Assembly (NCBI GenBank): GCA_023334545.1
Contig: JAADVB010000020.1
Coordinates: 1 to 64,000 of the forward strand
Length of the DNA stretch: 64,000 nucleotides
From: Salisapilia sapeloensis
Lineage: Eukaryota; Oomycota; Peronosporomycetes; Peronosporales; Salisapiliaceae
Reading direction: 5' to 3'
Part shown: one piece after another, positions 23,401 to 34,574 of the stretch
Layout of the letters: every line of letters begins with the position of its first letter
How positions within the stretch are numbered: the first letter of the stretch is position 1
Position numbers and translations under genes: made by a program
Notes under the pieces: generated by a model
The model's input: the letters and a program-made list of their open reading frames with translations, nothing else
The model's database searches: none
What the model was told of the DNA's origin: nothing

Positions 23401-26400
23401 AGCATATACCTCCAAGTAGCTGTCAACATCATCATTTGCCACAGTTTCGTTCTCATCCTGATCGACAGTAGGTAAAGCTACGTCTTCATCACTTTTGTTC
23501 ACACCTTCCTCATGCTCTAGATTTACGTCGTGGTTAATATACGCATGCACTTTCGCCAGTCCAACAGAAGCTACAAAGGGTACAAAATAAGTCAATGGTA
23601 CCAGTACAGACCGAATGCGTCGCTTACCTTTATTCACTTCCGCAGGAAAAGATCCCTCCACTCCTGTTTTGCTATACAGCACTGGTGCTAAAGGCACTTC
23701 CAAATGAGCGATTTGGCATTTTAAGTCGGTAGCAGAATCTGCTGCTAATAAGACAATAGTCATTGGTCGATGCTGCAAGCTATGGATCATATCTCCATGC
23801 ACTTTCATTCGGAAATGTTTTGCCTTCCTCAGCAAGCTCACATCTGCGTCTTTATCGTCTAGCGCGACTACGACTGGACCGAAAGTAGCACGCATCAACC
23901 AACGGTCCTCTTCTTGATACACGACTCCAAAGTGACTATTGCGTGCGTGAAGGTCTCCCGAGAGCAGCTCCGTTCCAATATTGACAGTACACTCGGCCAC
24001 CAGTTTCACCTGTCTATCTTTTAAGCCTCCTTCTAATAACCACTTATGAGATCCACAACCGCTCTCTTCATACGAAGATGTAGCGTCGAGTGCAGCCCTT
24101 AGCATTCGCTCAAGACCAGCGACACTTTGCACTTCCACTGAAATGATGATCCCTGCTTCAGTCAGGCTGCTTGCCTTGATCCTACTTGGGTCTGCATTTG
24201 GCATAGGCTTCTTAGAAGACGTTGCCGGTGCTTCTGACTCGGTTGATTCTTCTTTTCGAAGTGGCCGAATGCCAATGCGCAGAGGCAATGTACGGATAAA
24301 GTGACGGTCATTCTTCGTCCATGTGAGTTGCGTGTCAATGCCAAGATCAATGCACTGTTCGTCTTCTGTGCCTGAACGATATTCACTGACGTGATGCGAG
24401 CTTAAAACTACGTCGCGAAGCATTAAAATCCCACTTCCAACTTCACAGTCAACATCACATGGCTGATTTACAACCGGAATGACCTGGAAATGAATGCATG
24501 AAGAAGTGGAAAGCGAATGAGGTGAGGCCTTCTCGGTCGCACCGAACACATGAACGTGCTGGGAATTTAACATCTGATCATTCGCATCCCACCAAATTTC
24601 AAAAGGAGTATCTGCTGCTTCATCCTTTCCATTCGAATTACAAGTCCGTACATGCCCCTCCACTCGACATCCAATTAGGTTATCACTATAGTAGGTATCA
24701 GGGAATTGCTCACGAATCTCAAACGTCAGCTCGTGGCATGTATCTGAAAAAGCGTCCACATAATACACACTTTCCCCGCTACCTTCGCCTCTGTCTAGTG
24801 TATGCTCTTGAGTCTGATTGCCTTCTACCTTATCTTCCTTGTCGCTTTTCATCATACCCTGCTTGGACAGTTGTATTCGACAAAGAACTCCTCGGACGAT
24901 GCTCTGCAGTTTAACAATGGACTTCCATACAGGCTGGAATGCAATCAATTGCTCTGGAGTACCGACAGCAAGAACAACACGAAGATGACCTAGCTGATGA
25001 CCAGTAAACGGATTAATCACGGCATAACTATTGTCAGCTCCAACGTATGGAAGAGGCTGTAAAGCGACAGTATCAGGATCCTGAAGTGACGATTGGAACG
25101 ACTTGAGTGAAATCTTGACTAGTCCGAGGAGCAAAGGCTCTTTGCCGTCTTGCTCAATCCAAAGCTCGATGACCTGCTGAGACTTGCCTGCAATCTTAGC
25201 ACTCGTGCTGCTTCCCCATACACTAAACAGACTAAAATAGCCAATCGTTGCGCCAAATAGCATTCCTTTACGACATCTAGATATCGACAACTTCCGACGA
25301 ACACTGCGATTAGCGCTTTTCGTATGTGGCGATGATCGTGTAAACGCTGGTGGGATGAAAGCCACTCGTAGCTGCAACGACTGCTTCTTCGCGATATCTA
25401 CTCCACTATCTTCTGGAATTTGGAGACCAATAGCTTTCTCGATTAGCACTTCAAACTGGAGTTGCGAGTCATGTGAACGATAGTGGCGTCCAGAAGACAC
25501 GTCCGTCGTTTGGGAAAGAGACCGAGAGATAGACTCAGACCAAACTGGAGAAGAGCTGAGGGCTGATGAACGACCGTCGTGGCTATTTCCAGGAATATGA
25601 ATTGAAGGAGGGGCGTTTGATCCAGAGGCAAGTGACGACTGATCTTCGTCAATCCTTATTGCAGTCTCATCTTCTTCCTCATTAAAGTTGGAGAGAGGTA
25701 GTGTACAAAATTGAAAACTGACTTTCAGTACCCCGACACGCTTTGGAAAGAGTTTATGCTTTCGCCTTCGTATTGCACTAGCATTACCGGACTTGTTTGG
25801 TGTCAAGTCTTCAAGTGCGTATAAATCAATACGATGTAGATTTTCTGCGTACGATGAAGCGTTTTGCCGAATCTCTTCAATCCGCACGGAACCACATAAT
25901 GTCATATACCCTTGCAGTAGTTCTGGTCGTTTGCGCTTCCGCGGCGTTCTGCTCGCCTTTTCCTCGCACTTGCAATGACAGTAGAAGTGCAGTTTCCTTC
26001 TTAAACTCGTTTGCACCAAGGACTTCATGTCCCCGTCAAGTACAGGTGCAGCATTAGACATTTGAAGGGGTACAAGTCGTTTCCGTAAAGAAGATTGAAC
26101 GGATGCAACTGTCACTACGTCTGGAGCACGTTCAGATGCCTCATCATTGTGTTGTAAGACCGAATCTAGACTGTCGTGGGTGATGCTAATTCTAGTCGGA
26201 AGAAATCGCGTTGATAATGAAGCATCTCTTCGTTCTCGAATGTACTCCAAGATGGACTTACTGAGCTCTAGTGACTCAGCATGCACATCCAGAGCGTTGT
26301 ACACTGAATGAGCACCTTCTTGAGCGCTGTATTCGTTCGCCTCTGGTATGGAAGAACTCGCGACCTCACTCGCACCCGCTGCAATGGTCTGTTTCTTATC

Positions 26401-27581
26401 CTCTAATGCGCTTGTCATGCTTTTATATAGTGCTAATTCTGCATCTAGCTTCGCTGCATCTACCTCTGTCGTTGAACAGTCTTGTCCTTCATTATGAAGC
26501 TGCAGGGGGTTGTAATACACCTCTTTAGTACTTTTGGCCATTGCGCTTTCCATTGACATTTGCAACGATTTTCCTTTTTCCAAGATTCTGTCCAAGTTAC
26601 TGTTCCTAGTAGAGGTCGGTCGTTGAAAAGTTTCAGTATTCATATCTGACTGTTCTCTGCGAGAGTCCTGGATGGTCAAATCGGGTGACATTTGATATTC
26701 CGGTGACATGATGGGCAGACTAGATGCCTGTGGCTCCGAAAAATGGACGACAGGGAATTGTCTCTCGCTGCGATCGGAATATGCGTTGGAGGGTAGGGGA
26801 GCTGAATGATAAGGTGTTGGCTCTGGTGATCCCATCATTGCGATTGCCTTCCTTTCTAAATCCGGTTCACGAATTGTAGGTTTATCTTCCGTCATATTGC
26901 CCCACTCGACTGTTAAATTGATAGCGAGATATCCTGTTGTACAGGTTAGTGATGAAAGGATACGAAAGTAGTGATAAATAAGTATACCAATGGCATCTTG
27001 AGAAGTAGCGGATACATTTGATGGGTAGATATCGTACAAAGCGTTATTTACGCTTCTAAATAGATACTCTCCGTTTTGTGTTGTCAAAATCTGAGAAAAA
27101 GGAAGGACACATCGGCCATACTTTGTTTTGGAAGAAGCATCGATGACATCGAATACCACTTGTTTCTGTGCAAACAAATTGAGCGTAAATAGGTTATACC
27201 CAGACGAACAAGACCTGTATTTTGTACAAATTTAAGTGTACTACGTACCATATCACGCAAGTACTCGGCCAAAAGTTTGGGCGATGCACATATCGGATAG
27301 CAAATCCGTAGGCTATGCATGTCAAAACCTGCCAAAGTGGATGCTTTAGCATTTTTAGATGCATTCCTAATCGTCTCAGGACGAAATAAGCTTGCACCTC
27401 GCTCTTCCCCCCACCATTTCACTCGTACAAGCGACTGCTTTGGCAGAGTCGAGCCAACTTTCGCATCCACAGAGCTAAATGCCGCTTCTACCACTTGCGG
27501 AACAGAAAGCTTTATCCATCCCACACGTTTTCCATCAACTTTGGGTGGCAAAGAAGGACCTTCGAGCTCCTTATTGCTCAT
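20500..27581 (-). CDS. C2CD3: C2CD3-like centriole protein with multiple C2 domains
   Basis: Four exons (27581-27249, 27165-26988, 26933-23410, 23328-20500) read in frame and give about 2,287 residues. That is close to human C2CD3 (about 2,350). The N-terminus has the C2CD3 signature: SLPPKVDG, then VRVKWWGEERGASLFRP and LAEYLRDM. Further C2-like beta-rich segments occur along the protein, for example around 26000-25000, 24300-23550 and 23330-22900. Long Ser/Glu-rich disordered stretches follow. C2CD3 is needed for distal centriole elongation, distal appendages and cilium formation. The gene is head-to-head with the DZIP1-like gene, with 139 bases between start codons. An IQ-like stretch (VKLQSIVRGVLCRIQ) near 24880 may bind calmodulin. 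The exon-exon joins are clean, which makes one gene much more likely than three. Confidence 0.82.
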
Positions 27582-27720
27582 CGTGGAGCCCCCAAAGTCG
27601 GTCCCAGGCCTAATCTAACTTTATGTTTTGACATGTAGTCGTCCTTTTTAGCCAATCAACAGTCTGCAAAGTCAATCTTGAGACGTTGCAATCGACATCT
27701 TGTGGAAAAAACGAGTGTCC

Positions 27721-30700
27721 ATGGGCTCCGGCCGGTTCTGCTGGCGAGAGCGAACGCAAAAGGTTCAATGGCGATCACTACGCTCACTAGATTTACAACA
27801 GGTTGTCCAAAAAGGAACCCCAGCGACTTTAGAGCCGCATGCTCTTCATTTGACATTTGCTTGGCTCCCTGAGGCTCCGACCGAACTTGATGCCGTGACC
27901 GAACCGAGAGCGCTTGGATGGTTTGTTGCACGCGTGCTGCAGCTATCAATGGAGTATTTGCTATATCTTCGGTCTAGAGATGGAAATGTGTTACAATCTC
28001 TACGCAAAGAGCTCGAGTGGTGTGAAAGGTATGTTCTATTTGTTCCTATCGTCCTATCTTCTACCAAGTACTCAAGTTGTCATTATGTCATGTAGGGAAC
28101 GTAAGACGATGGAGAAACGGGCCGACAAGTGGAAACGTCGTTCTAAGACGGAAGAAGCTCGTGTGGAAAAACTCCACCAAGTAGTGCATAATGTCGCTCG
28201 TGTGCTTCAGTTAAAAGGAGCGACGCCAGGGGCTGTGGAGACAATTGAGGCTCTCCTATCAAATCTGTTGATAAAGTTTCCAAAGAAAACTACGGATGAG
28301 AATAGCGATATTAGTAATAACGGGCTAGACGATAAGGATGTACCTATCGACGACACAGTCCAGCAAGGACGACTATGTGGATATTGTGGGAAAATGTTTT
28401 CGACTGAGCATTTTCTACGACAGCACCTACAGCGACGTCATGAACATGAAATGAATAAAAGTGTAACTAAAGAGCCATCTACAGATGAGAACACTAAAGC
28501 AGACCTCGTGGAGAAAACGTCTGAAATACAGGAGAAAAAGGAGGTATCAGGTATCCAGGATCTTATCCAGCAGTTTGTATGTGTGCTTCAAACGCATGAA
28601 CAGACAATACAGACAACAGTGGAGGGAGAACGAGAGAAAATGATGGGCATGTATGAGCGCTTTGTGTCTGATAAAGAAGCTTTTTATAAACTTCAGAAGG
28701 AATGTGAAGAGCTTAAGGCAGAGAATAAAAGACTGGATGACGACCTATCGTCCTTGCGGACTCAGCATGAGAATGCATTAACGGAACTAGATCGTCTACG
28801 ACAGAAAATATCGAAAGCAGATGAAAATCAAGACATCGATACTATAAAAACAGATTTAGTAAAGACTGCATGGAGTCCACATGCAACAGCATATGAAGAG
28901 CAGGTAGAAAGTTTGATGAAGGAGCTGTTCGAATGCAAACAAGCACTTGAAAAGGAGCGAGAGGAAAGAAAAAAAGGTAATGATCAATACATGGAAGAGG
29001 TGGGACGAAGACAGGCAGTTGAATCAGAGCTTGAAAAAAGTACTGAGATTATTAAGTCGTTGGAAGAGAAGTTGGAAAATGAACGATGCAGTAAAAAGAA
29101 TTTGGTAGATGTAAAAGAAGATGAAACTCAGACGATAGCGATAGCTATGGATGAAACATCTACTCAAACCTCTGAAACGCAGACTCAATCGACAGCTAGC
29201 CAAACATTTAATGAAATGGTAGACATGGATTGTCAGACAGAGGCATTAAAGATGAAGGCTCAAATCACTCAGTACCCAGACGATGGAGGTTATGAAGTGA
29301 TTGACACTGCCGTAGGAACTTCCGGCCAACACCTTGCAGCTGTCATCGCTCAATCCGAGCTAGAGCAGGAGCATTATTCGACTGCAATCCTGGAATCTGT
29401 GCAATTAAGAGCTGAAAGGTGCATCATACAACCGCATCTAACTTTTCTTTTCTACTTTATGCCTACTTATGCGATAATCACATGTCTAGGTCTGGTCGAG
29501 TAAGTCGCATTCAAGATGAAGGTTCTGCTAAGCCCGAAAGTCTAACGTGGAGACCATACTTGCCCATGCGATTTAAACATCCGGAATCAGCATTAATTGA
29601 GCGTATGGAAACATGTTTTAAGCAACTTCATAGTATGGCTGGACGATACGGTATTTCAAGAGACGAGGCTCTACTTGAAGATGATCAGTTCCAAGTCGCA
29701 CAGCATGCACTCGAAGGACACTTGACAGTCCTACCTCTTGCTACGTTAAAGCAAATGATAACTTGTGATGCTATTGTGAATAATATTGTGCAGGAGCATT
29801 GGCATGCGAGTGAACGCATTCGTCAAGAAGCGCATGACAGGTTTAAAAACGATAAGCGCCAAGACATGCAGCAGATACAAACCTTGGTGCACCAAGCGAT
29901 GCATGTTGTTCTTAATAAAGACAGCAGCATGTCCGAAGAGGATAAGAAACCAACCGACGATGTGTCAGAAGTGCAAGAGATGAAAACACCAGAGCCTGTA
30001 CTCAATGTAGTGACAGAAGCTAAAGACGCTGAGAATTCATTGAATGAAAGTAAAGAGGAGGTGGAAGAGGATAAAGTCGCGCAGGATCTTTTAACAGCAG
30101 AGCTGTCACAAGCTGATCCGGATGTGCAACGAAATCAGTTGCCAGTAGTGTCGTCTAACACTGCCATACCAGGACATGCTATGGAAGATGAATCGGAAGA
30201 GGAGAAGGAGTCGTCTTCTGGACACCTCCAAGATGACAGTCTACACACTGAAGAAATGAAATACACTGAGGCAGAGATGAACGACAGCCAAGAAGATCCT
30301 GAAGATGACGAGATATGGGCGCCAACCTTACGAAATCCATCTGCCAATTCTTTGGATGTGAAGGATTCGCCTGTAGAGAATCCAAAGGAAATCTCTGATG
30401 CTATAGACAATGTAGTGGATATGATCGAGGAAAAGCAGGACATTCTTGTGGAAACATCTGAAGACGCGAATGCAATCCTGAGTCAAAAACCATTTAACAT
30501 ATCAATGCTACAGGTTGGAAATGAAGCAAGCGAGCAGGAAGAGGAGCTGGATACTCTTGGTCTTCCAACATTGGAAGTAAAAGTTAGTAATCGGACTTCT
30601 GAAGTCGACGTCGACGCCCGTGCTTGTTCCTCCATATCCGAACGTCAGATTGAGAGCAATGTCAACGTACGCACGTTGCTGTGTATGTGAAGTTTACATA

Positions 30701-31032
30701 TCTATTGAGCGTGATCATATCGTAGGTTGACAAACAACCGGATCTTCCGACGTTTTTGGATTTAACGTCACCAAAAAGTAGCGTTGCGTCCTCTGTACAC
30801 TTGGAAAGAGAAACCGAGTTGACACTCGTGACGACGTCAGTTAATTACTTGGGTACATATCTATCGATATTGTTCTATGCATTGACAAGTCTAGACGTTG
30901 CTTTTGGTAGACGAACAAGTACCACGAGAGGAGGAAAGCAAGATGGAGGAGCTAGTGCAACGGATCCATTACGACGCTATCACTGCTCTCAGCTTTGATG
31001 ACGCTGACATTGAAGAGATCGAGTTGGGATGA
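27721..31032 (+). CDS. DZIP1: DZIP1-like zinc-finger cilium protein
   Basis: Five exons (27721-28028, 28096-29418, 29490-30666, 30726-30839, 30895-31032) give about 1,019 residues. The N-terminal region (FCWRERTQKVQWRSLRSLDL) and the following helix (LQLSMEYLLYLRSRD) fit the DZIP1 N-terminal domain. A single C2H2 finger of the form CGYCGKMFSTEHFLRQHLQR, followed by RRH, is the diagnostic DZIP1 element. Long coiled coils and acidic tails follow. DZIP1/iguana proteins act at basal bodies and the ciliary transition zone. The exon 3 donor (GTACGC at 30667) and the exon 4 donor (GTTAAT at 30840) were chosen because they keep the frame into clearly coding sequence. A TTG-initiated extension upstream is possible but unlikely. 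The gene shares its promoter region with the C2CD3-like gene. Confidence 0.82.
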
Positions 31033-31123
31033 TCGAACAAGACAGGCATATACATACGATTTTGGACTTTACGGAAAGCTTATAGCTGCTGTATTTGATC
31101 CATTTTTAGTCTTTTGATCTTCT

Positions 31124-32118
31124 TTACGCGGCCTTGACACCACCCATACCGCCTGCCTGTGCTACCAGCTCCTGCGTCTTCTTCTTGTACTCTTCATACT
31201 GTTTTTCGTCCGCTGGGATGCCACTTTCGCCCTTCTTGTAAAGCACAGCTAGATTATGACAGGCAGGCGCAAAGTTGGCGTCGCACGCTCGCTCGAGAAA
31301 CGTCTTTGCTTTGCCAACATCTTTCTTAATTGCACCGTCAGAGGTGCCTGCAAGGTACATAGAGGCGACTCGATTGCAACTATTCGCGTCATCCAAGTTG
31401 CAAGCACGTTCGTACATTTGGATGGCCTTGTTGGAGTCCTACTGACTCGTGTGAATCGTAGCTTAAGTGTAGTGGGCATGTGTACTCAGTACCTTTTGGC
31501 CACCAAGACCTTTGGCGGACATGAAACCTACGTGATGACAGCCTTGTGCATGCTTTCCTTCGCAAGATTTTTCTATTGTTTACATCGCCATGAATGATGC
31601 ATCGAAATGTCTTTCAGGGTGAAATAACAAACCGAATAGCTTGATCGCGTCCTCGTCACTCGCGTCAACACCCTTCCCAGCCACTATAGGTAACGATTGG
31701 ATTTCCATACCGTTCATATGTAACTACGAAGCGATGGGCGACGAATGCACGTACGTTTGAGTCGACCGAGATTGAAACAAGATGCTGGGTAGTTGTTCTT
31801 CTCGCAATTCAGCTTGTACATTGCGGCTGTGCATCATGCAATATCCACCTTGTCAGCGTCGATTCCTGGCTCTTTTGGAGCGTAAAGAAGTTTGAAGCTA
31901 CCTGCATCGACGTAATTCCTATCCACAACCGCCAACCACTCGGCGTAGCTATGGCATGCCATCGGATCGCCTTGGCCATCCTGACAATTCAGAAAGAACT
32001 CGTACGACCGTTCCTACGTGTTGTATTTGTTAACAGAAGTAGTAATAGGGATAGTATGTTTGTCCTACCTCCAATTGTTCGTTGATCCGATTCACTTCCT
32101 CTGCGTTACGCTGAGTCA
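31124..32118 (-). CDS. COA7: COA7-like Sel1-repeat protein
   Basis: Six small exons read in frame from ATG 32118 to the stop at 31124 and encode about 226 residues; human COA7 has 231. The protein is a run of Sel1-like helical repeats with regularly spaced Cys: CEKNNYPASCFNLGRL, CEGKHAQGCHHVGFM, CNLDDANSCNRVASMYLAG and CDANFAPACHNLAVLY. The Cys-x8-10-Cys spacing per repeat is typical of COA7, which is oxidised in the mitochondrial intermembrane space and supports cytochrome c oxidase assembly. No targeting presequence is visible, as expected for a protein imported by the Mia40 route. Some other Sel1 protein is the main alternative. Confidence 0.75.
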
Positions 32119-32679
32119 TCTTCGCTTCCGAGTCCTATTGCGTTCGTGCTGTAGTTTCTGTGGACCACACGGATCAGATGCTTTTCAACCCGTGACTGAG
32201 ATGAGACTCAGCGACTCATAAGCCTTCGGCGGTCATCATCAGGTCGCGACCATATAAATTCTTGTCGTCAAGTGCGGGTAAAAATCCACAAGCAGATCAT
32301 CCGAACACACACAAAAGGTGGACGTCACTATACAGTTTCCTTTCAGACCATATCTTTGATGTCGTGCAGTCCAATCAACTTTTTCGTATAATTTTTCTGG
32401 TGTCAGGTGCCACGTTTTCGATTCGTCTCGAAATACTTCGTGACTTCAAGGATTTGGCATTCTCTCCTCCATTTGGTCTTTCACCTGCCTAGGCACGAGG
32501 TAGAGAGGCACGAATAATTGATCCAAGTCCAAGAGTAGACATACCATTATCCCGACGTAGGTACACTTGCCACTGCATATACATATATCGAAAACACGAC
32601 GCTGGAAGAGCCAGTCGTGATCGAACGAAGAATCTCGACCCACCCATATTCCCATCAGCAAGCGCGCAAATCACCCCAG
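32119..32679. other. Intergenic, divergent promoter region
   Basis: The region lies between the start codons of the COA7-like gene (minus) and the WW-cyclin gene (plus). The frame of the latter is open upstream of 32680 but lacks an ATG. No repeat, RNA gene or other frame is supported. Confidence 0.5.
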
Positions 32680-34302
32680 ATGAACGTGTCCTTGCCAATG
32701 CCAATCACCTCCGTGGGCACTACTAAGCAAGCGCCACGGATGCAGACACAGGCACAGCTATCGGCCGCAAGGCGCAGCATTAGCAAAGCGTCCAATGCCT
32801 CTGGCGCCCGGCGCTCGGACCGACGCCACAAGTCCATGGACGTGAACGTCGAATGGCGCGTCGCCGTCGATCCGCGGACCAAACGGCCGTACTACTACCA
32901 TCCAATTACTCGTGAAACGACATGGAGAAAGCCACAGCAACTTATTGATAAGGAAAAGCGTGAAAAAGTGGCATTCTTCTCCGCCATGGAACGGAACATT
33001 TTATCCAAACTACGTGCAGGCCATTGGTTCCGCTCATCACCGTCGGAAGATCTGGCTAGTCGCAACAGCGACGTCGGTCCTCGACCACCTACGGCGGAGG
33101 AGCTCGAGCTTAACAGCACCGAGATGATGGCATCCAAGAAGGTGGAAGAACCGGAATCTCCGGATTCTATCGATGAAGAACCACCTAACAACCCACATCG
33201 AATGCTATTCCGGACACTTTCGTCGTATGAGACGCCAGTGCTATACAACTCTAAGAAGGATGGCAAGGTCAGCTCTGTGCCGTCTCCGATCGAAGAGCGT
33301 GTGCGCATGGCGACACGTAGCTCTGCCTCAGATGTCTTGAACATGTCCGACGACACGCTTGAACGACGCAGCTTGGACGAGCGTCCGGTGGAAGAACCAA
33401 AGGCGCACTCGCGTGGACGATCAAACAGTACAGGTACCATCTTCGTACGCAACGGCACCATCAGTGCTCCACATCAGGAGAGCACTGTCCAATGCGTTGC
33501 GACTGTCCTTCGGGCGCACATGATGGAAGCGCTTGCGGAACCAGTGCAGCTAGCGCCAGAGTTTCACGTTTTCTGCCGATCCCTCCGTTCGTCCTCGAAC
33601 GAAATTCCGTCGCTCAAGCAGATCGCTGCTTTGATCAAACGCGTCTTTCAGAAGGCTCAGATGGAGTCCGAGTGTCTCATCATGAGTCTCGTGTACGTCG
33701 AGCGTTTGCTTCAGAACACGTCTGGTCGGCTCCAGCTGCGTGCATGTAACTGGCGTGCGATCCTCTTCTGCTCCATGATGATGGCGTCGAAAGTGTGGGA
33801 CGATCTAAGCATGAGCAACGCAGACTTTGCCAAGATCCTCCCGACTCTGCATCTTAAGGAGATCAACGACCTCGAAATGGCTTACTTGAGTGCTGTCGAG
33901 TACAACGTCCGTGTGTCTGCCGTGTCGTACGCCAAGTACTACTTCCACCTGCGCACGGTGAGCAACTCGATGGGTATGCTCGCAGCCTTTGATGAAAGCG
34001 CGCCATTGAACCTGGATGGTGCACGCAAGATGCAGGTGCTATCAGAAGAGTATGAGGAACGTTCCAAGCTCATGCCTGCGACACGTCGCCGCAGTGCCAC
34101 GATCGTCGCGACCACCTCTTCTGCACCCGGGTACAGCAAAGACGATTCGAGTATCCGTCGCTCGGACGTGGAAGCACGTAAGCGTGACTTTCTCGGATCG
34201 AAACCTTCTCCTGCTGCCACGTTGGAGCAGCTAGTGCGTATGCAAGTGCGCAGTGCAGGTGGTGCGACGTTTTCTCCTGTCCAACGCGCGTCTTTGGTGT
34301 AA
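32680..34302 (+). CDS. Cyclin with N-terminal WW domain
   Basis: A single exon encodes 540 residues. A WW domain lies at residues 57-88 (WRVAVDPRTKRPYYYHPITR followed by ETTWRKP), with both Trp and the Tyr triplet in place. The middle is Ser/Arg-rich and likely phosphorylated. Residues about 270-450 form a cyclin box of the PHO80/cyclin Y type: SLVYVERLLQNT, then WRAILFCSMMMASKVWDD and EMAYLSAVEYNV. It probably activates a cyclin-dependent kinase of the PHO85/CDK14-16 group. The WW domain may bring in proline-rich substrates. The C-terminal 110 residues are basic and Ser-rich. Codon use is more GC-rich at third positions than in neighbouring coiled-coil genes, which suggests high expression. 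Confidence 0.82.
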   Translation: MNVSLPMPITSVGTTKQAPRMQTQAQLSAARRSISKASNASGARRSDRRHKSMDVNVEWRVAVDPRTKRPYYYHPITRETTWRKPQQLIDKEKREKVAFFSAMERNILSKLRAGHWFRSSPSEDLASRNSDVGPRPPTAEELELNSTEMMASKKVEEPESPDSIDEEPPNNPHRMLFRTLSSYETPVLYNSKKDGKVSSVPSPIEERVRMATRSSASDVLNMSDDTLERRSLDERPVEEPKAHSRGRSNSTGTIFVRNGTISAPHQESTVQCVATVLRAHMMEALAEPVQLAPEFHVFCRSLRSSSNEIPSLKQIAALIKRVFQKAQMESECLIMSLVYVERLLQNTSGRLQLRACNWRAILFCSMMMASKVWDDLSMSNADFAKILPTLHLKEINDLEMAYLSAVEYNVRVSAVSYAKYYFHLRTVSNSMGMLAAFDESAPLNLDGARKMQVLSEEYEERSKLMPATRRRSATIVATTSSAPGYSKDDSSIRRSDVEARKRDFLGSKPSPAATLEQLVRMQVRSAGGATFSPVQRASLV

Positions 34303-34574
34303 GTCACCTTGATACGCTCGTGTCTACTTTGCGTTTCCATCGGAGCTTTTCTTTCGTCCATGTGTACGAGTGCAGTGGATTTGTTTTGTTTTTTTCTTTG
34401 TGATTTTGGAGGACCAGCAGTGGTGTGTTTGAGTGAATGAGTCGAATGTAGGAAAGGAGCGGACGTACGTGATGCAATCGAACAAGATGTAAAGTTGAGC
34501 TCCATGTCCGTTTCGAGTTTTTTTCTTGTTTATATAGTTTTCCATTCGTCTACAGGTAGCAGAATCCTTTCGGG

